Shown here: piece after piece, positions 1 through 12,378 of the stretch | Layout of the letters: every line of letters starts with the position of its first letter | Position numbering within the stretch: position 1 is the stretch's first letter | Assembly: GCA_029706075.1 (NCBI GenBank) | Contig: JAINUG010000389.1 | Coordinates: 1 to 64,000, forward strand | DNA length: 64,000 nucleotides | Direction of reading: 5' to 3' | Origin: Aldrovandia affinis | Lineage: Eukaryota > Chordata > Actinopteri > Notacanthiformes > Halosauridae | Notes under the pieces: model-generated | The model's input: only the letters and a program-made list of their open reading frames with translations | Database searches by the model: none | What the model was told of the DNA's origin: nothing | Translations under genes and position numbers: made by a program

Positions 1-866
1 CATCGGAGGCACCGCAGTGGAGAGAGTCAGCAGCGTCAAGTTTCTGGGAATCCACCTGGCAGACGACCTGACCTTCACCACCAACACCACGGCCATCCTT
101 AAAAAGGCTCACCAGCGGCTCCATCCCCTCCGGCGTCTGAAAAAGGCAGGCCTCCCTGCCCCCATCTCACCACCTTTTACAGGGGAACCATTGAATCTGT
201 CATATCTTATGGCCTCACGTCCTGGTTCGGCAGCTGAAAGGCACTGGAGAAACATCAGCTGAGCAGGATTGTGAAGTTAGCCAGTAAGATCATTGGTGCC
301 CCTCTCCCGTCCCTGCTGGAGATCTACAACCAGCGCTGCACTCGCAGGGCCACCAGCATCATAAGGGACCCTCACCACCCTTTCCATGGACTGTTTTCCC
401 TCCTGCCATCGGGGAAAAGGTACAGGAGCCTCCGTGCCCGATCCCAAAGGATGCTGAACAGCTTCCTTCCACAGGCAGTCAGAATGGTGAACAGACTGTG
501 CCCTCTCCCTCTGACATGCCCCCCTCCCCCACCCTTACACACACACTACCTGCCTGACTGCACTACTCACTTTAAGACACTGCTGCTACTGAACTGAACC
601 TGCACTTTACACTACATTTTAATATACTGTGTAATTTAATATGTGTAATTTTGTGTAATTTAATATACTGTGCTGCCACTGGGCAGCTGCTGCTCCATTG
701 TTGTTTTTATGCAAACTGTTTTATGTTTTTATATTTTAGCCTATTTGTGATTGTTGTCTTTTACTGTAGTACTGCTGAGGGCTGGGGGGAACGATATTTC
801 GTTTTTTTTATGCACGCAAGTGTACAAAGACAACGACAAATAAAGAAATCTTTGAATCTTTGTCAA
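1..866 (+). mobile_element. 3' end of an L2/CR1-type LINE (partial)
   Basis: Two short frames (17-262 and 271-597) read as the C-terminal end of a non-LTR reverse transcriptase: FLGIHLADDLTF, then KIIGAPLPSLLEIYNQRC and SIIRDPHHPFHGLF, which are the conserved tail motifs of fish L2/CR1 elements. A frameshift or stop separates them. A T-rich 3' UTR follows and ends in an AATAAAGAAATC-type tail near 866. Only the 3' part is in the window, and it is not intact. Confidence 0.8.
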
Positions 867-1380
867 GGCTGGTTACTTCTTGAGAGCTAGCTAGCTAACT
901 CGCTTGCTTGCGTTGCTAGCTACGTTGATCCCCGTGTACCTTTCAGGTTGGTCGATCAACTGTTTTTTTTCTTATGAACTTTTTTAAACCTCCATTCAGC
1001 ACCTCCCAGTTTCATGGCAATTATGACAGACGCACAGTCGTTTTTATTGTAAATATGATGTATTTATACTATATTATAATTATACCTTTTTTAATGTCTG
1101 AGCGCTGATTTAAAGGTCCTTTTTTCAGTACGCTATTAAATTTGTGATTTTTCTTTTTTTCTATATGTACTTTTAATTGAAAATGTTTATTTTAAAAAAT
1201 TTTAATGTCTGCTTTTTTGTGGGGGGTTTTCATTTAACCTTCTTGTGACCAAAATCTAGTATTGTGTATTGAACGTCGTCTTCTCTTTGTTACCCTGTTG
1301 TTTTGAACGTTTAAAAATATATATTTTTTAAAGTTATACGCAAATTAATAACCAATAAAATACAACTTTCTGTCCTACTA
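867..1380. repeat. Duplicated flank block F, copy 1
   Basis: Non-coding, T-rich block beginning with a GGTTACTTCTTGAGAGCTAGC-like sequence and a run of GCTAGCTAGCTAACT. Diverged copies occur near 18.14-18.99, 37.85-38.02 plus 39.54-40.19, and 58.56-59.0 kb, always on the ZNF 3' side of the unit. It marks the left part of the segmental duplication. Confidence 0.65.
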
Positions 1381-2027
1381 TTATTCAAGGCCAGCTAATA
1401 ATGACAATAATACATAATTTAACTGGCAAAGCATTTAATTCCATAAGATGAAGACTTCCCAAGTTTCATTCAACAAGAACATACACACTGTTGACATTTA
1501 CAACAGGAAAGTTTCACTTTACTGTAAAATTAACAACAAAACAATATGCAAAACAGAAAGTAACCATGCATGTCTTAAAATGGTATTGAGAACACAGCAT
1601 TCAAACAAATACAGTTTGTGCTATTACAAATAACAATTTGTGATACAGTAAAAACAAATGAGATAAGATACTGTATGTTGTAATGGACAGAGTTAAGAAT
1701 ATCCTTTATTTTACTCAACTACAAACAAAACTGAATAAAAGACATTTCAGAACTTTAAGTAAATGATAACCTTTATGCACAAGTCTAAAGAGCTGGCTAA
1801 GCCTGCATTGTAGAACAGGGGTTCCCACACGGGTCGGTGAAGGAGTCCCAGCCCATTGCATTGCAGGCTTCTGTGGGTGTTGGATAAATTTGACAACAAT
1901 TAATTATTTTATTAAGGCCGGGAGCATCAGCCAGAGGGTGAGCACTTTAGGGGGCTGTGAGAGTAAAAAGTTTGGGAATCCCTGTTGCAGAATTTGTAAA
2001 ATAGTTTTTATAAGTCAAAAACACATC
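1381..2027. repeat. Duplicated flank block X, copy 1
   Basis: Non-coding block downstream of ZNF1 (gene direction). It shares long stretches with 21.99-22.50, 31.60-32.25 and 47.15-47.32 kb. The copy at 12.86-13.12 kb retains the adjoining left part. No credible protein is encoded. Confidence 0.6.
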
Positions 2028-2365
2028 ACCAAAGGCAACGGATAGCGTAGCGGCCTAATGCACCACACTTTGGCTGGTCCGGTGTGGTGTGCGCTGACTG
2101 TCAGGGATGCGATTGGAAACCCGCGTCTCTACCAGACAGGCCCTGGTCAGCCCCGATCGGGGGCAGCATTTGGCTGTCTGCCTCTGGGGGAAGGGGGAGG
2201 GTGAGCCTGCACGAGTCCGTCTCGGGGCGGGAAAAGCTGTCCGTGGTAGAGTTCAGTTTCTCGACCCGGAGGACTGGTGGCTGACTCATGGGGGAGGGTG
2301 AATTTAGATAAATAGAGGGTATAATTGGCAACCAAATTGGGAGAAAAACTGGAAAAAATTGAAAT
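2028..2365 (+). mobile_element. tRNA-derived SINE (family A), copy 1
   Basis: The head contains TAGCGTAGCGG, close to a Pol III A box, and about 55 bp further a degenerate B box. The tail ends in GATAAATAGAGGGTATAATT and CAACCAAATTGGGAG. Homologous copies are at 12.02, 32.26 and 59.01 kb, and the tail alone is near 24.45 kb. Confidence 0.6.
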
Positions 2366-2890
2366 TATTTTTTAATGTATTCTTTAAACAAAACAGCAAG
2401 ATTTCCTTATACATCACAACATTTTATGGAGCCTCTCAATTGGTGCATCCAGTGCACTAGTCCTTGATCAGGGTATTTGCACAATTTAATCAGTTAAAAT
2501 TTACTTTTTAAAACCTTTTTCATACCATTGTAAACAGCATTATCACACTAACACAGCAAAAAAATAAATAGGAAAAAAACAAAATATGGTCAATGAAAAT
2601 TGTGTCATTAAACTTGCATTTTCAGATCACTTTGGATAATGTTAACTATGGACTACAGCAGCAACAAGTAGCTGGTTAGTAGCTAGCTAACAAACTAACT
2701 AGGTACAGTGACATGCGGGGAGGGTGAGAGAGCAGTTCAGCTCCGCTGGTTGGCAGTAGATTAAAAAGGAGAGGCTGCTGTTTCTCCTGTGTCAGATAAA
2801 ATTAGATAACTTATTCAACTGAGTCACAAGCTGGGCACAATTGTATGTTTTTTTTTACCTGAATGGATTCTCACCTCCAGCGCTTGTTCA
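2366..2890. other. ZNF 3' flank, non-coding
   Basis: A/T-rich sequence separating the SINE from the zinc-finger array. It aligns with 24.54-24.93, 32.78-33.23 and 51.83-52.26 kb (CATTTTATGGAGCCTCTCA and AACCTTTTTCATACC are shared landmarks). It probably contains the ZNF 3' UTR and polyadenylation region, but no single polyA site stands out. Confidence 0.5.
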
Positions 2891-2917
2891 AACTGCATCG
2901 TGATTAAAACACTTCCC

Positions 2918-4713
<1,796 letters not shown>

Positions 4714-4767
4714 CACACTGCTGCTCAAAGCTGTGCAGAAGTGCAGCTCCTGCACGGAAACGGTCCT

Positions 4768-4800
4768 ACTGAATCAGAGGAAAGAAGTGTGTTGCATCAC
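4768..4800 (-). promoter_or_regulatory. Candidate 3' splice site before the ZNF1 coding exon
   Basis: On the minus strand a pyrimidine-rich run (CTTCTTTCCTCTGATTCAG) is followed by the exon carrying the MQAG start. The same TCTCTCCTCTGATTCAG is conserved before ZNF2, ZNF6 and ZNF7. In ZNF3 the TGA is changed to CGA. This suggests an upstream non-coding or short coding exon that I could not identify. Confidence 0.4.
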
Positions 4801-5208
4801 ACATGCACCAATGCTATAAACCTGCATTAACTGGTCAACTGATGTAACATCACTTCCCACAATAGATGTCAGTGAGAAGTGGGCATTTTTCAGATTTCAA
4901 TGGGCAAATTGGGCTACATTCAAAGAAACAAATAAATTAGCATTTAGAAATTACCTTAAGCAAATGATTAAAATAGTAACCATTCTAAACGATACAATTG
5001 AACATTAACTAACGTTACCTAGCTAGCAAACCATGCAATGGTGGCGATAAAATGTATTTTATTTTGTATTTATTTGTTTTTGACAGGGTCATAGCAAAAG
5101 CATTGCCACAATGTTTAAAAACAAGCATCAGAAGCATTGCATTAAGTGTTTATAGCAAAGGGCTCATTTCCAACTCCTGTCCCCAAGAAACTACTGAAAT
5201 GAAAGTAT

Positions 5209-5748
5209 TGTAGCGAGCGTGCGCAAGGTAATGTATCAAGAAAGAGACAGTCCAGTAGTAATGCAAAAATTACTACTTTATTAAAATAATCAATAATTAT
5301 CCATGCTCCATACACCACACAGCTATGGATAATATCGGTGGCAAGCATTCGTGTTCCATACATCGCACAACTACGGATAATGCCCAAAAACCCTCGCTGG
5401 TACAAACGCGTCCTTAGAAGGACACCCCAGAGCATTTAAACGCCTTACGTAGATGTCGCAACAATCAGGAAGTAACAGTCAACATCACACTTGGTTGATG
5501 AACACATTTGACCTGGAACTCGAAGGACTGCACCAAACACTCTGGGCACACTGGTTGTAGTGGTTCCAACAGCTAACTCACCGCGACCAGCTAGCTAACA
5601 CAATCACATGGTATCATAACACACACATAAAGGGCTAACAATACAATTTTGTAATTACACCGGGGGAGACGCACAAACAAACAGCTGCGTTTCCCCCACA
5701 ATGCCCCGTGCACACATTTTAGATGAGCGACCCCCCTGGATCGCTACA
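5209..5748 (-). mobile_element. Solo LTR, 540 bp
   Basis: Starts TGTAGCGA and ends TCGCTACA (TG...CA with an 8-bp inverted terminus). It is flanked by the 4-bp direct repeat GTAT at 5205-5208 and 5749-5752. The paralogous site at about 29.16 kb is uninterrupted (GGGAAAGTATGTATAAA), so the insertion is precise. An AATAAAG motif near the end on the minus strand suggests minus orientation. No internal region remains. It sits inside the ZNF1/MMKESL intergenic promoter interval. Confidence 0.85.
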
Positions 5749-5752
5749 GTAT

Positions 5753-6725
5753 GTATAAAAAATAACTAAATGTAAGATGCATGAACAAACACAATCCTGA
5801 TGGTATTTTACACACTATGAGTTCTGTCAACAATGTTGGGATTGTCCCGGATATCAAGGCAAATTCACCAAACCAAACGTCTGCTTCCAAACCCTCAGAG
5901 TTAATTTAAGGAAACAGAAAATGAAATATAACTCAGTATCGTTCGCGTTTGCAGTGTTTATGCGTCGTGATTTATAACTGTGACTGAGTCAGTTCTGATA
6001 TTCCGTGCATACCTACACTTTGCCTGCAGATATGCAAAAACAAATCACGATTGTCAACCAAGCAGAATTAAGTATTTATCTAAACTACAACTGGGCAACA
6101 TGTGGAAGAGCGGCAATGGAGAATACCGAAAACCAAATACGTACACATTCACTGATGTCTGACAGACACTAAAAACAAACTAAACGCAACATCGCCCCTG
6201 CAAACTTGCATTTTGCATTTGTACATCAGCCGCTGATGGGAGACGTTTATGTTACCGGAGTGTCCAACTAGCGCGAAAGAAAACTAGCTACAACTATTTG
6301 GTCAAAGAAAAACCCCACACATACCCGTATTCGCTCAGATTATGTTTGTCTCCCTAGGTTTGATTTTTCTCGCACCTTTAGTGCATCTTGATGCGATGCT
6401 CTTTCTCTTCAACTTATTCAGAGGAATACACTGGGAATGCGGGGAACTGATTTCAAGCAACCTCGAAATTAGGGCTGCGCTTTTAATGATATTTGTTGTT
6501 AATCAACCCCATGTATTGAGGAATCGAGCGATCACCATAAATGTATAAAATAATAACTACAACTCACACGAGAGCGCGAAATTCCATAGCAACCGATGGA
6601 ACCTGCAGTTTAATTTCGTACGTGTTATGTCGATGCCTGATCTCTGAATAAAAGGGCTCGCTTAGCAGCAAATAATTAAATAAACATTTCAACACAAAAA
6701 TGGACAGAAACGTATACTCTTTAAC
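5753..6725. promoter_or_regulatory. Divergent intergenic/promoter region, unit 1
   Basis: Separates ZNF1 (minus) from the MMKESL exon (plus). Toward the exon it contains CCATAGCAACC (6584-6594), which is close to an RFX/X-box half site on the other strand, and a TATA-like ATAAAAGG at 6648-6655, about 70 bp before the ATG. Both elements recur in the other units, so they are likely core promoter parts of the plus-strand gene. Confidence 0.5.
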
Positions 6726-6857
6726 ATGATGAAGGAAAGTTTGCGTCACGTTGGGAACGAATGGGTTACAGAACGCCGCTTCATCCCGGAAATTCGCGCT
6801 CCTAGCAATGTTGATATGCAGAGGCGGGAAATTCCAAAAATACTTCGCAATAGAAAG
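6726..6857 (+). pseudogene. Damaged MMKESL first exon, copy 1
   Basis: Begins ATGATGAAGGAAAG as in the other copies, but the middle (GGGTTAGATGTTTCGATCAA in intact copies) is replaced by a shorter GGCGGGAAATTCC segment, shifting the frame. The usual AAG|GTAAGT donor is changed to AAAGTAAGT. The encoded product is not recognised. Confidence 0.6.
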
Positions 6858-8048
6858 TAAGTATAATAAGAACACGATACATACCGACGATGCAACCAAA
6901 GGCATAAAAGATTTGCAGATGGAAACTGATTGTAACAGGTAACCGCAAACAATTCACACATGCACTCTCCATTTGGCACAGGACTTCCTGATTACAGATC
7001 ACATGGCAGATCACTGTTCAAATGCTAAGTGACTATACTGTACTACAGAGTGTACTACTGTACTCCAGCCACCAGGAATGCGTAAGAATAATGAGGTGAG
7101 TGATTATTGCAAATGTAACCGAAAACTTTTTTATAATTTTGATGCAGAATTCAGTTCCCTGACATGCCATTTGTAATGTATTCAGTGTTTCAAGTTATTT
7201 AATACATATTGTAATGGTGACCCGTTAGCTTAGCCACCATTAATTCTAAATGTATGGGTCCGCCGTTTTGCGTGTTATTACCGCTTGCTACTTCCTGCGT
7301 GTAGCATAGCCACTTACCCCGCATTCTAACAGGGGGCGATACTAGGCGAATAAATCTAGTGTGGGCGTTCCCCACGCTTGAATGGCTTCCTCAAAAATGC
7401 TTCCGACGTGCTTACAAAATGTTTGCATGGTAAACGAATAGTTCATCATAGATTTTGAGAATCTTTATTATAAATATTAGTTGGCTAGCAGTATTGTTTC
7501 CTTCAATCATGAACCGCAAACTCAAACTCAGAAGGCTTTTTACAATTGCGGCCATTTACTTGCACTGGAAACGGCTCGCAATTTGTCTGCGGTACGTTTT
7601 TCCAAACATACCCATGCGATAAAAAATTGCCTTTTAACCAACACAAACATTAAATAAGATGTATGTAGGCCATATAAGTTTAGCTAGCTATAAATATTTA
7701 TGCTTTTAGTATTAAATAACGTATGGCGGTACTGCAGACCGCTGTTATCAGTTTCTCATTCATGTTGAAGTGTCGGAACTAGGAACCAAATTTCGTGTTG
7801 TGTTGGTTCCGCGTGGAAGGTAAAAAGAGCAAGACATGAATTTGATTGGCTCTTACCGGGCGATATCGCCCAAAAGTTCAGAATTTTCAATTTTTCTGTG
7901 TCGCCGCCACGCCCACAAATCGGCCAACCGGTCAAATCACCGGAAGTCGCCCACTCTCATAGAGAATCAATGCATTTCGGGCAGCGCGTTGCCGAATCGC
8001 CTCCTGTTAGAATCAGGGGTTAGTGATCCACTGTGTTTACCTGTGTAG
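6858..8048. other. Intron/intergenic sequence with block D
   Basis: No coding sequence supported. 7135-7330 carries block D (TGACCCGTTAGCTTAGCC and TTGCTACTTCCTGCGTGTAG), also seen at 11.40-11.64, 37.21-37.49 and 57.93-58.19 kb. The remainder is unique within the window. Confidence 0.5.
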
Positions 8049-8480
8049 CTGGGTGTTGAAGAAGACCAAAGATTGAATGGATTGGATTATTCAACAATTA
8101 CTGGGGACGAAACTGTGAAAGTCCCTCATCCGTCTGCCCTAACGGAATGGGTAGACGATATGAAACAATGGCCCAATGTTAACTATGTTGACATTGTTTT
8201 TAGTGAGGGCGTTCATGATGAGGAACTTCGAAGTTATAAAAGCACAGAGGCTTATAATTACCTACATAGTAATAAGATCGGGAAATTATTGTGTAAAAAA
8301 GACAGCGATTTTACTTCCTTAAAACCTGAGGTTGAGTCTAGCCAGAGTACCAACAAACCGAAACAGCTGGCTCGGGTAATGATGAGAGTCAGTGGCCTGA
8401 TAGAAACAGTCGGCTGTTCCTGCATTGCAGGGTTAGGGAAATCCTGTAGCCATGCAGCAGCTATTATACAAAACACGTAA
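8049..8480 (+). CDS. SWIM zinc-finger exon, best-preserved copy
   Basis: Preceded by a splice-acceptor-like TTTACCTGTGTAG. The frame reads LGVEEDQRLNG, then a WVDDMKQWPNVNYVDI region and the SWIM motif CSCIAGLGKSCSHAAA (C-x-C-x7-C-x-H). The order WPxVxYxDI, YKSxEAYN, LKPEV, CxC...CSH matches the SWIM module of large fish THAP/SWIM/YqaJ-type proteins. The usual ending (IIWK then a donor, as at 60909) is replaced by IIQNT and a TAA, so this copy is probably truncated. Its first exon would be the damaged one at 6726, or a THAP exon not present here. It is transcribed away from ZNF1. Confidence 0.6.
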   Translation: MGVEEDQRLNGLDYSTITGDETVKVPHPSALTEWVDDMKQWPNVNYVDIVFSEGVHDEELRSYKSTEAYNYLHSNKIGKLLCKKDSDFTSLKPEVESSQSTNKPKQLARVMMRVSGLIETVGCSCIAGLGKSCSHAAAIIQNT

Positions 8481-9099
8481 TAATAATAAGGTCAGTAATT
8501 AACACATTTTTGTATGACATTTTAAGCATTTAGCAGACACTCTTGTCCAGAGCGACTTACAAGATGTGCATTAATACATGGCACGATCAATCATTGTTCG
8601 CGCAAAAATAATTTTAGCAACTAAATTCAAGAACTTTATCATTTTTGTTTATTCTTAGTTAATCAACACACTATTTAATTTAAAAAAATCTTTCAATAGT
8701 CCTAGTATGCAGTGTGCAGTTTGACACGTGGAGTGAAGAATTTCATTCTAACCATCAGAAATATTTATATAACAAAAATAACATACATTTTTCTATTAAT
8801 TTCATATTTTCAGCATTCCAGACACACGTTATAGTCGAGTATACAGTGCTTTAAGTACAGCATCACGAAAGGTAAAAACATTCATTTTCTCATTGCAATC
8901 TGCAACTTTGTTATCCTCCGGATGTTGTGGAGGGAGAAACGGCAGGTCCGAGTGATCGCTGCAATATGGCTCGAGAAGCACAGCTGGTTGTCCAGGGTCA
9001 CTCCAAGGCTCCTGGCAGACTGAGACGGAGACACTATGGAGCCTTCCACGGTGATTGACGCATCAATCGTCGGGGAGCCCTTCGCAGGGAAGATGTCCT
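8481..9099. repeat. Mixed repeat debris incl. L2 fragments
   Basis: 8515-8620 is a reversed L2/SINE tail (GCATTTAGCAGACACTCTTG, with TTAATACATGG). 8925-9097 is a minus-strand fragment of the same L2 reverse-transcriptase gene that lies in plus orientation at 23400-23600. The rest is AT-rich with no gene. Confidence 0.55.
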
Positions 9100-10555
9100 A
9101 ATCTAAAGAGTATCTAGTACTGCTTGGACTTGAATAGCCCAAGTGTTTCTGCCTCTACTAAGCTGTTCCAGGCATTGACAACTCTCTGTATAAAGAAAAA
9201 TGTAATATCTCAAACTAAATATCCATGCCAAAATTGCCTTTAACTAATTTCCACCTGTGGCCTCTTGTTCTGCTAACTGAACTTATCTTTAAGTAGTTCA
9301 CTTTGTTAATCCCTTTTAGGAATTGAAAAACTCAATCAAGTCTCCGTTTGCTATGCTTAAATAGATTGAGCGCCTTAAGTCTATCCTCATAACTTTTACC
9401 TTTTGTACCAATTTTGTTTTTCTAAAAGCAAACATTTTCAAGAGCTTCTATATCTTTCTTGTAGTGTGGTGCCCGGAACTACACACAGTATTCTAAGTGA
9501 GGTCTGACAAAGGCATTATATAACATTAATATAACCTCCTTTTATTATACTCAGTAGTTTTAGCTATGTACCCCAGCATCCTGTTGGCCTTTTTCACTGC
9601 TGTAGCACACTGCTTAGATGCAGATAGACTTTGATCAACTACATTTCCTAAGCCTTTTTGAAATTTAACACCTACACATTTTTCTCCTCCCATAAAATAC
9701 TCCTGTCTTATGTTTTTATTTCCCACATGTATAACTTTACATTTAGCAATATTGAATGTCATCTGCCACGTTTATGCCCATTCTTGGATTTTGTTTAAAT
9801 CATCTTGGATTACTTTAGTCGATTCCAAACTGTTTGCCAAACCACCAAGTTTAGTATCATCTGCAAATTTAACTATTTTGCTACTAATGTCCCTATCAAG
9901 ACCATTTATGTAAATAAGGAAGAGCAGAGGTCCCAACACCCATCAATGCGGGACTTCACTGCCAACAGCACCTAGGTCAGATATGACCCCTCCTACTGTT
10001 TTCCAATGAAGTCATTTTTACAATGAGCCTCTCGTGGGGGAACCTTGTCAAATGTTTTTTTGAATGTCCAAATATATAATACCATAAGCCTGGTTCAGGT
10101 CAACACACTTTGTAGCCTCTTCAAAAAGTCCAGGTGGTTTGTTAGGCATGAAAACTCACCTTGAGAAAACCATGTTGGCTCTCCATAAAAATACTATTAT
10201 TTTTCAAGAATGATTCCAACTTGTCCCTAATAATACATTCCAGTATTTTACATGAGATGCAAGTTAAACTAACAGGCCTATAGTTCCCTGGATCAGTAGG
10301 TCCCCCTTCTTATATATTGGAATTATACTACCCTGCTTCCAGTCATCTGGTATTTCTCCAGTGTTTGTGGATTGCATAAACTATCAGGGCCTGCTGCCTT
10401 ATTTGTCTTAAGTTTTTGTAGTTTTTGTAGTACTTCTACCTGCCTTATCTCAAAGTCTTCCAAAACATTATGTAAATTGGCTATATAAATTTAGGCATAT
10501 TTATAACCTCTTCTCCAGTAAAGCTCTCAACAAAGAAACTGTTGTGTGTTATCAA
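9100..10555 (-). mobile_element. Degraded CR1/jockey-type LINE, RT region
   Basis: The minus strand reads through the non-LTR reverse-transcriptase core: a KFADDTKLGG segment with the catalytic FADD at about 9849-9867, then TWQMTFNIAKCKVIHVGNK and SASKQCATAVKKANRMLGYI, the classic thumb region. Stops and frameshifts are frequent. The 3' end is missing here but is retained in the paralogue at 56.2 kb. Confidence 0.75.
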
Positions 10556-11095
10556 TATTCAGCCTACACCTTTTTGGTCATTTTCCTGCTTTTTGTGTGT
10601 TCTGCTGAATATATATGTTTTCGTTGTGAATTTGTCAAGGAGGACTGAAATAAAAATTATAAATAAAAAATGTAAAAAATCCTTATTGTAAACCAAAGTT
10701 CCTTTCTTATTCTTAATGCACTTAACCTCATCATTTTTGTTGTGTTGTGTTTGTTCTCTTCTTGTCAGCCATTTTGTCCAAACTGCTGTCAAGTGGGCAG
10801 GCCCATAATGCACCAGTGGGAAAATGGTTAGTTTAGTGTGAAAAGGGCGTAAACGCGCACTTACACCTTTTTCGCACCAAACTGTGTACACTTACGCCCT
10901 TTTCGCACCAAACTTAACCCAAGGTTTGAAATGTGTCTTTATGGTTTAGAGATTTATTTCAATACAGTAAAGCATGATGCATGTGTCCTTTTACCATTAT
11001 ATGGAGCTCATCAAAAGCTTTCCATTGATATATATAACTCATTTTTGACCAAAATGTCACTTACGCCCCTTACGCATTAAAATATAAAAAAAACT
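10556..11095. repeat. Repeat rich in CACTTACGCCC motifs, copy 1
   Basis: AT-rich element with a ~21-bp imperfect stem: TTTAGTGTGAAAAGGGCGTAA at about 10831-10851 pairs with a matching arm near 10890-10910. Further CACTTACGCCCC lies at about 11068. The copy at 56.64-57.63 kb preserves a minus-strand ~110-codon open frame (here 10559-10891) of unknown meaning. Confidence 0.5.
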
Positions 11096-11099
11096 GTCA

Positions 11100-11345
11100 T
11101 AAACATGTTGGCAGTGGTAATGACAATTGGCTAGATGTACAGAATTCAGTGGGAGTGGAGTCTGAAAAGGTGGGGTTTGAGTCTCGTGCGGAAGATCGCA
11201 AGAGAAGAGGCGAGACCACAAGAAGCGCTGCCAGGCGCCCGGAGGGATGGTACAGTCAGTTTGCAGAGGAGGCGGCGGCGGAGGGGTCTGGCTGGGGTGT
11301 AGGGTGTGATGAGTGTCTGGAGATAAGCGGGAGCAGTTCCTCTAG
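11100..11345 (-). mobile_element. L2 LINE RT C-terminal fragment, copy 1
   Basis: The minus strand reads [17 protein letters not shown] and LTVPSLRAPGS, the C-terminal end of the same L2 family as 23281-24370. Homologous fragments lie at 17.5-18.0, 36.7-37.2 and 57.64-57.9 kb. This copy lacks the V-SINE present in the 17.6 and 36.8 kb copies. Confidence 0.7.
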
Positions 11346-11640
11346 ATAAGCTTGATAAGCTCGATAAGATATAACTGTAACAGAACAATTTTGTATAATT
11401 TTGATGCAGAATTCAGTTCCCTGACATGCCATTTGTAATGTATTTAGTGTTTCAAGTTATTAAATACATATTGTAGCGGTGACCCGTTAGTTTAGCCACC
11501 ATTAATGCTAAATGTATGGCTCTGCCATTTTATGTGTTATTAGCGGTTGCTACTTCCTGCGTGTAGCATAGCCACTAAGGCTAACTGGCGGCTCCGGTGC
11601 TTCATGCTACCTAATGTCCCATAAGCCTTTGCGAGCGCTA
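11346..11640. repeat. Duplicated block D, copy 2
   Basis: Contains GTGACCCGTTAGTTTAGCC and GCTACTTCCTGCGTGTAGC, matching 7.13-7.33, 37.21-37.49 and 57.93-58.19 kb. No gene seen. Confidence 0.55.
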
Positions 11641-12017
11641 CAACTTTAATGCTTAACATAAGTAAATAATAAATATAAAAGAAATATATTTGTGGGATGG
11701 TGTTTGTATGAAAGTACCTTATTCATCACCTCCCAGTTTCACGCCAATTCTGACAAATTGGCCTTTATAAGAAAAAACTAACAATGTGATTCATGCCATA
11801 TGATTCTGTTGTCCTTTAAGGAACCGTACCAGCATGAAGAAATAACGGAAATGGACCTAATAGGCGTGGCAAATGGGACTCACTTGTTTTTTTGTTTTAG
11901 CTAGCTAACTGATTAACCTACAGGCTGTAGCCATCTCTCCTGCTGTAGGTTACTAGCTGGCTAGATACAGTATATCATTAAAACTGCCTGTAGCCATCAG
12001 TGTTTAAATGTATTATC
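11641..12017. repeat. Duplicated flank block F, partial copy 2
   Basis: Shares CACCTCCCAGTTTCACGCC, TTTTAGCTAGCTAACTGATT and the CTGCCTGTAGCCATC segment with the other F copies. Non-coding. Confidence 0.5.
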
Positions 12018-12378
12018 CTTGGGGCTGGTGGATAGTATAGCGGTCTAACGCACCACACTTTGGCTGGTCCGGTGTGGTGTGCGCTGCCTGTGAGGGGCGC
12101 AGTTCGAAGACCGCGTCTCTACCAGACCGGCCCTGGTCATCACCTCTGATCGGAGCCGGCGTTTGGCTGTCCACCTCCGGGGGAGGGGGGAGGGTGAGCC
12201 GACACGAGTCCATCGAGGAGCAGGAAAAAGGCATCCGTGGTAGATTTCCATCTCGGAAGAGGCGCTTCCGATAAAAATCGGCCGGGAAATAGTGTCTCGC
12301 CCCAGAGGACGGGCGGCGGGCTCGTGGAGGAGGGTGAATTGAGATAAATAGAGGGTATAATTGGCAACCAAATTGGGT
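12018..12378 (+). mobile_element. tRNA-derived SINE (family A), copy 2
   Basis: Contains ATAGTATAGCGGTCTAACGC (A-box region), CAGTTCGAAGACC (B-box-like) and the tail TAAATAGAGGGTATAATTGG. It is most similar to the copy at 59.01 kb, sharing the CGAGGAGCAGGAAAAAGGC segment. Confidence 0.65.
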
